NCBI GenBank assembly: GCA_900539775.1
Contig: UQDL01000002.1
Span: 62,001-126,000, forward strand
Length of the DNA: 64,000 nucleotides
Direction: 5' to 3'
Source of the DNA: an uncultured Anaerotruncus sp.
GTDB taxonomy: Bacteria > Bacillota > Clostridia > Oscillospirales > Acutalibacteraceae
A program made the translations under genes and the position numbers. Below are positions 61,759 through 64,000 of this stretch, one piece after another. How positions within the stretch are numbered: the first letter of the stretch is position 1; every line of letters starts with the position of its first letter. A model generated the notes under the pieces. The model searched no databases. It worked only from the letters and a program-made list of their open reading frames with translations, and was not told where the DNA came from.

Positions 61759-61789
61759 TAAGCCCGGTTTTTACCGGGCTTATTTTTTA
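61759..61789 (+). terminator. Terminator of the lysine-rich protein gene
   Basis: TAAGCCCGGT at 61759-61768 pairs with ACCGGGCTTA at 61773-61782, followed by T6. Confidence 0.9.
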
Positions 61790-61816
61790 ACAGAAGTGTT
61801 TGTTATATCGCAACGC

Positions 61817-61855
61817 AAAAAAGCGCCGCAGAACGAATTCTGCGGTGCTTTTTTA
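61817..61855. terminator. Terminator of the minus-strand UPF0210 gene
   Basis: AAAAAAGC-G-CCGCAGA pairs with TCTGCGG-T-GCTTTTTT (61817-61854, one G-U pair) and has T/A runs on both sides, so it can act in both directions. Confidence 0.85.
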
Positions 61856-61864
61856 ATACAGTAA

Positions 61865-63220
61865 TCAGTTTTTAAGGCTATGTAACGGAGCAGGGATTTT
61901 ACCGCCTCTGTTGATGAATTTGGCAGGTGACTTGGTGTTAACCTTCATAACGGGTCCCGAACCGAGCAAACCGCCGAATTCAAGTTCATCTCCTATATTT
62001 TTGCCGATAGCGGGAATTACTCTTACTGCCGTTGTTTTGCAATTAACCATACCGATGGCTGCCTCGTCGGCAATAATGCCGCTGATGGCTTCTGCCGTAG
62101 TATCTCCCGGAATAACAATCATATCAAGGCCAACAGAGCAAACAGCCGTCATAGCTTCAAGCTTTTCAATGCAAAGTGCACCGCTTCTTGCAGCTGCAAT
62201 CATGCCGGCATCCTCAGAAACAGGAATAAATGCGCCCGAAAGGCCGCCAACGCTTGAAGAAGCCATTACGCCACCTTTTTTAACTGCATCATTAAGCATT
62301 GCAAGGCAAGCTGTTGTGCCCGGACCACCGCATTGTTCAATACCTATTTCTTCAAGTATATGAGCAACTGAATCACCAACAGCCGGAGTGGGTGCAAGCG
62401 ATAAATCAACAATTCCGAAGGGAACTCCAAGCCTTTTTGAAGCCTCAGTGCCCACAAGCTGGCCCATTCTCGTTACCTTAAACGCTGTTTTCTTAATAAG
62501 CTCCGCAATTTCGTTTATACTGTAGTCGGGATATTTCGATATCGCAGCCCTAACAACACCGGGACCTGAAACTCCTACATTGATTACGCAATCAGGCTCC
62601 GAAAGGCCGTGAAAAGCACCCGCCATAAACGGGTTATCTTCGGGAGCATTGCAAAAAACAACAAGTTTTCCTGCGCCTATGCAGTCATTATCTTTAGTAA
62701 GCTCTGCTGCTTCTTTAACCTTTTGACCCATAAGCTTAACAGCATCCATATTTATACCTGCTTTTGTTGAGCCGATATTTACGGATGAGCATAAATGCTC
62801 GGTTTGGGCAAGAGCCTGCGGAATTGAATTTATAAGTTCTAAATCACCTGCGGAAAATCCTTTTTGCACAAGTGCCGAATATCCTCCTATAAAATTCACT
62901 CCTATGGTTTGGGCAGCTTTTTCAAGAGTAAGAGCATATTTGACGGGATCACCGCCGCTGATGCCTGCCAAAATAGCAATAGGAGTAACAGATACTCTTT
63001 TATTAATTATCGGAATTCCATATTTTTTTTCTATGTCTTCGCCTGTTGATACAAGGTGTTCTGCCTTGCGGCAAATCTTGTCATAGACTTTGGAGCATGC
63101 CTTATCTATATCGGAATCGGCACAATCAAGCAAAGAAATGCCCATTGTTGTTGTTCTGATATCAAGGCATTCGTCCTGAATCATATGAATTGTTTCAAGT
63201 ATATCAAATGTGTTTATCAT
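61865..63220 (-). CDS. UPF0210 / PFL family protein (DUF711)
   Basis: A 451-residue protein of the UPF0210 (DUF711) family. Blocks seen are DILETIHMIQDECLDIRTTTMGISLLDC at the start, VNFIGGYSALVQKGF, NIGSTKAGINMDAV, FHGLSEPDCVINVGVSGPGVV and a long glycine-rich C-terminal half. Structures of relatives resemble glycyl-radical enzymes, but I see no glycyl-radical loop and the activity is unknown. It lies 26 bases downstream of an ACT-domain gene in the same direction, a pairing conserved across many bacteria and archaea. Confidence 0.93.
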   Translation of the reverse strand: MINTFDILETIHMIQDECLDIRTTTMGISLLDCADSDIDKACSKVYDKICRKAEHLVSTGEDIEKKYGIPIINKRVSVTPIAILAGISGGDPVKYALTLEKAAQTIGVNFIGGYSALVQKGFSAGDLELINSIPQALAQTEHLCSSVNIGSTKAGINMDAVKLMGQKVKEAAELTKDNDCIGAGKLVVFCNAPEDNPFMAGAFHGLSEPDCVINVGVSGPGVVRAAISKYPDYSINEIAELIKKTAFKVTRMGQLVGTEASKRLGVPFGIVDLSLAPTPAVGDSVAHILEEIGIEQCGGPGTTACLAMLNDAVKKGGVMASSSVGGLSGAFIPVSEDAGMIAAARSGALCIEKLEAMTAVCSVGLDMIVIPGDTTAEAISGIIADEAAIGMVNCKTTAVRVIPAIGKNIGDELEFGGLLGSGPVMKVNTKSPAKFINRGGKIPAPLHSLKN

Positions 63221-63246
63221 ATATCAATTTGCTCCTTGCAATAATG

Positions 63247-63516
63247 TTATATTCTGTGCATCGAGTTGAATATATCCTCATTCATAACATGAATTGAAAG
63301 TCCGCTGTTTTTGCCGTATTCAGAAAGAGAATCTGAAAATTCAGCAAAAGGAACAGAACATTTGCTGACATCAGCCATCATGATCATGCAAAACATATCG
63401 TGAAGAATTGACTGCGTTACCTCTGTGATGTTAACATCATTTTCTGCGCATATTGAAGAAACTTTTGCAAGAATGCCGACTGTATCTTTGCCGACTACCG
63501 TTATTACTGCTCGCAT
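63247..63516 (-). CDS. ACT-domain protein (UPF0237)
   Basis: An 89-residue single ACT domain: RAVITVVGKDTVGILAKVSSICAENDVNITEVTQSIL, then FCMIMMADVSKC. ACT domains usually bind amino acids, and this type resembles the GcvR-like regulators. As first gene of the operon with the UPF0210 gene, it may supply ligand sensing to that protein. AGGAGG precedes the ATG. Confidence 0.94.
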   Translation of the reverse strand: MRAVITVVGKDTVGILAKVSSICAENDVNITEVTQSILHDMFCMIMMADVSKCSVPFAEFSDSLSEYGKNSGLSIHVMNEDIFNSMHRI

Positions 63517-63546
63517 ATTATATTACCTCCTAAAGTAATTATACTG

Positions 63547-63575
63547 ATTATAGCAAAGAGAGGATTTTTTTTCAA
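63547..63575 (-). promoter_or_regulatory. Promoter of the ACT-UPF0210 operon
   Basis: On the minus strand TTGAAA (63575-63570) and TATAAT (63552-63547) are separated by 17 bases. Confidence 0.85.
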
Positions 63576-63647
63576 CAAAAAAGGATAATAATGTTTTATT
63601 TTATCGCCTAATGTGTTAGAATAGGTTAGCTTAGAAAGGAAATAATT

Positions 63648-64000
63648 ATGAAATACAGTAATTTTTATGATCTTCATACACATTCGGAGCATTCGTTTGA
63701 CGGCAATCATTCCTGCACTCTCATGTGCGAAAGCGCCGTTCAAAAAGGATTAAAAGGACTTGCACTTACAGACCATTGCGAAATAGATTCCAAAGATTGC
63801 GATTTTGAAAAGCTTTGCAGCAGCCAGTTTCTAGACACTTCTAAAGCTGCAACGGTATTTTCCGGCAGTCTTGAAGTGTTCAGAGGAATAGAACTCGGCC
63901 AAGCTGTTTATAATGAAGCACTCGCAGAGAGCATTTTGTCAAAGTATGACTATGATTTTGTGCTTGGTTCAATTCACAATCTGCGTAACATGGAGGACTT
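63648..64000 (+). CDS. PHP-domain phosphatase, histidinol-phosphatase-like (5' part)
   Basis: The first 117 codons of a PHP-domain enzyme cut by the window edge. Metal motifs are DLHTHSEHSFDG (His10, His12), ALTDHCE (Asp42, His43), RGIELGQ (Glu82) and GSIHN (His110), the order seen in HisK/HisJ-type histidinol phosphatases. No other histidine genes are in the window, so a broader phosphoesterase role is possible. AAAGGA ends 7 bases before the ATG. Confidence 0.88.
   Translation, partial: MKYSNFYDLHTHSEHSFDGNHSCTLMCESAVQKGLKGLALTDHCEIDSKDCDFEKLCSSQFLDTSKAATVFSGSLEVFRGIELGQAVYNEALAESILSKYDYDFVLGSIHNLRNMED

Noticed and set aside
1..64000. CRISPR arrays, insertion sequences, prophage or plasmid genes
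   Set aside because: No regularly spaced direct repeats, transposase, integrase, capsid or relaxase-like protein is visible on either strand; base composition and operon structure are even throughout.

Overview
The window is a chromosomal, almost entirely housekeeping stretch from a low-GC, Gram-positive (monoderm) Clostridia-type Firmicute, most like gut Oscillospirales/Ruminococcaceae. The case for this rests on AT-rich DNA, strong AGGAGG-type ribosome sites, TTGACA/TATAAT sigma-A promoters, AddAB in place of RecBCD, RNase J, a YlqF-type GTPase, YerC, DUF1540 and UPF0210/ACT proteins, and clostridial gene order. I see no phage, insertion sequence, plasmid gene, restriction system or CRISPR array. 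The taxonomic call is inference.

Layout. 1-9089: the tail of an unidentified gene, a DUF2461 protein, a phosphohexomutase and AddB-AddA, all tightly coupled. 9108-10955: rpmE, a YigZ/IMPACT protein and a convergent membrane-anchored phosphoesterase. 11082-20914: a long macromolecular-synthesis-type operon (dNTPase, dnaG, rpoD, DUF896, tmk, DUF2156, GNAT, DJ-1, 5-formyl-THF cyclo-ligase, mltG, U32). 20919-25941: a penicillin-binding protein behind a terminator that contains its ribosome site, a WYL regulator, a ROK kinase, and two lineage-specific genes divergent from the ROK gene. 25995-33666: rnhA, rnj, rplI, dnaB, tilS, ftsH.

33781-45381: a divergent type II topoisomerase pair, secG, a DEDDh exonuclease with a zinc ribbon, a class A PBP, ruvX, an M50 protease and the paired TIGR03960/TIGR03936 radical-SAM proteins. 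45389-49331: a probable L19 leader, rplS, rbgA, rnhB, yraN and thrC. 49403-57986: a DUF1540 mini-gene, a phosphoesterase, then the proteostasis block tig-clpP-clpX-lon-engB with a lysA-like gene. 58094-60003: yerC, a methyltransferase and hslO. 60028-60544: a five-tRNA operon (Val, Asp, Phe, Gly, Cys). 60856-64000: a lysine-rich membrane protein, the UPF0210/ACT pair on the minus strand, and the start of a PHP-domain phosphatase.

The genes form functional groups: replication and repair (addAB, dnaG, dnaB, topoisomerases, ruvX, RNases H), transcription and RNA turnover (rpoD, rnj), translation and ribosome assembly (rpmE, rplI, rplS, rbgA, engB, tilS, tRNAs), protein quality control (tig, clpPX, lon, ftsH, hslO) and peptidoglycan synthesis (mltG, two PBPs, lysA). 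I found no obviously new multi-gene system. The observations most worth a second look are the terminator/ribosome-site overlap at 20919-20955, the divergent topoisomerase pair, an exact palindrome spanning two divergent -35 boxes at 24459-24476, an in-frame 15-bp tandem repeat in lon, and an internally duplicated lysine-rich membrane protein.
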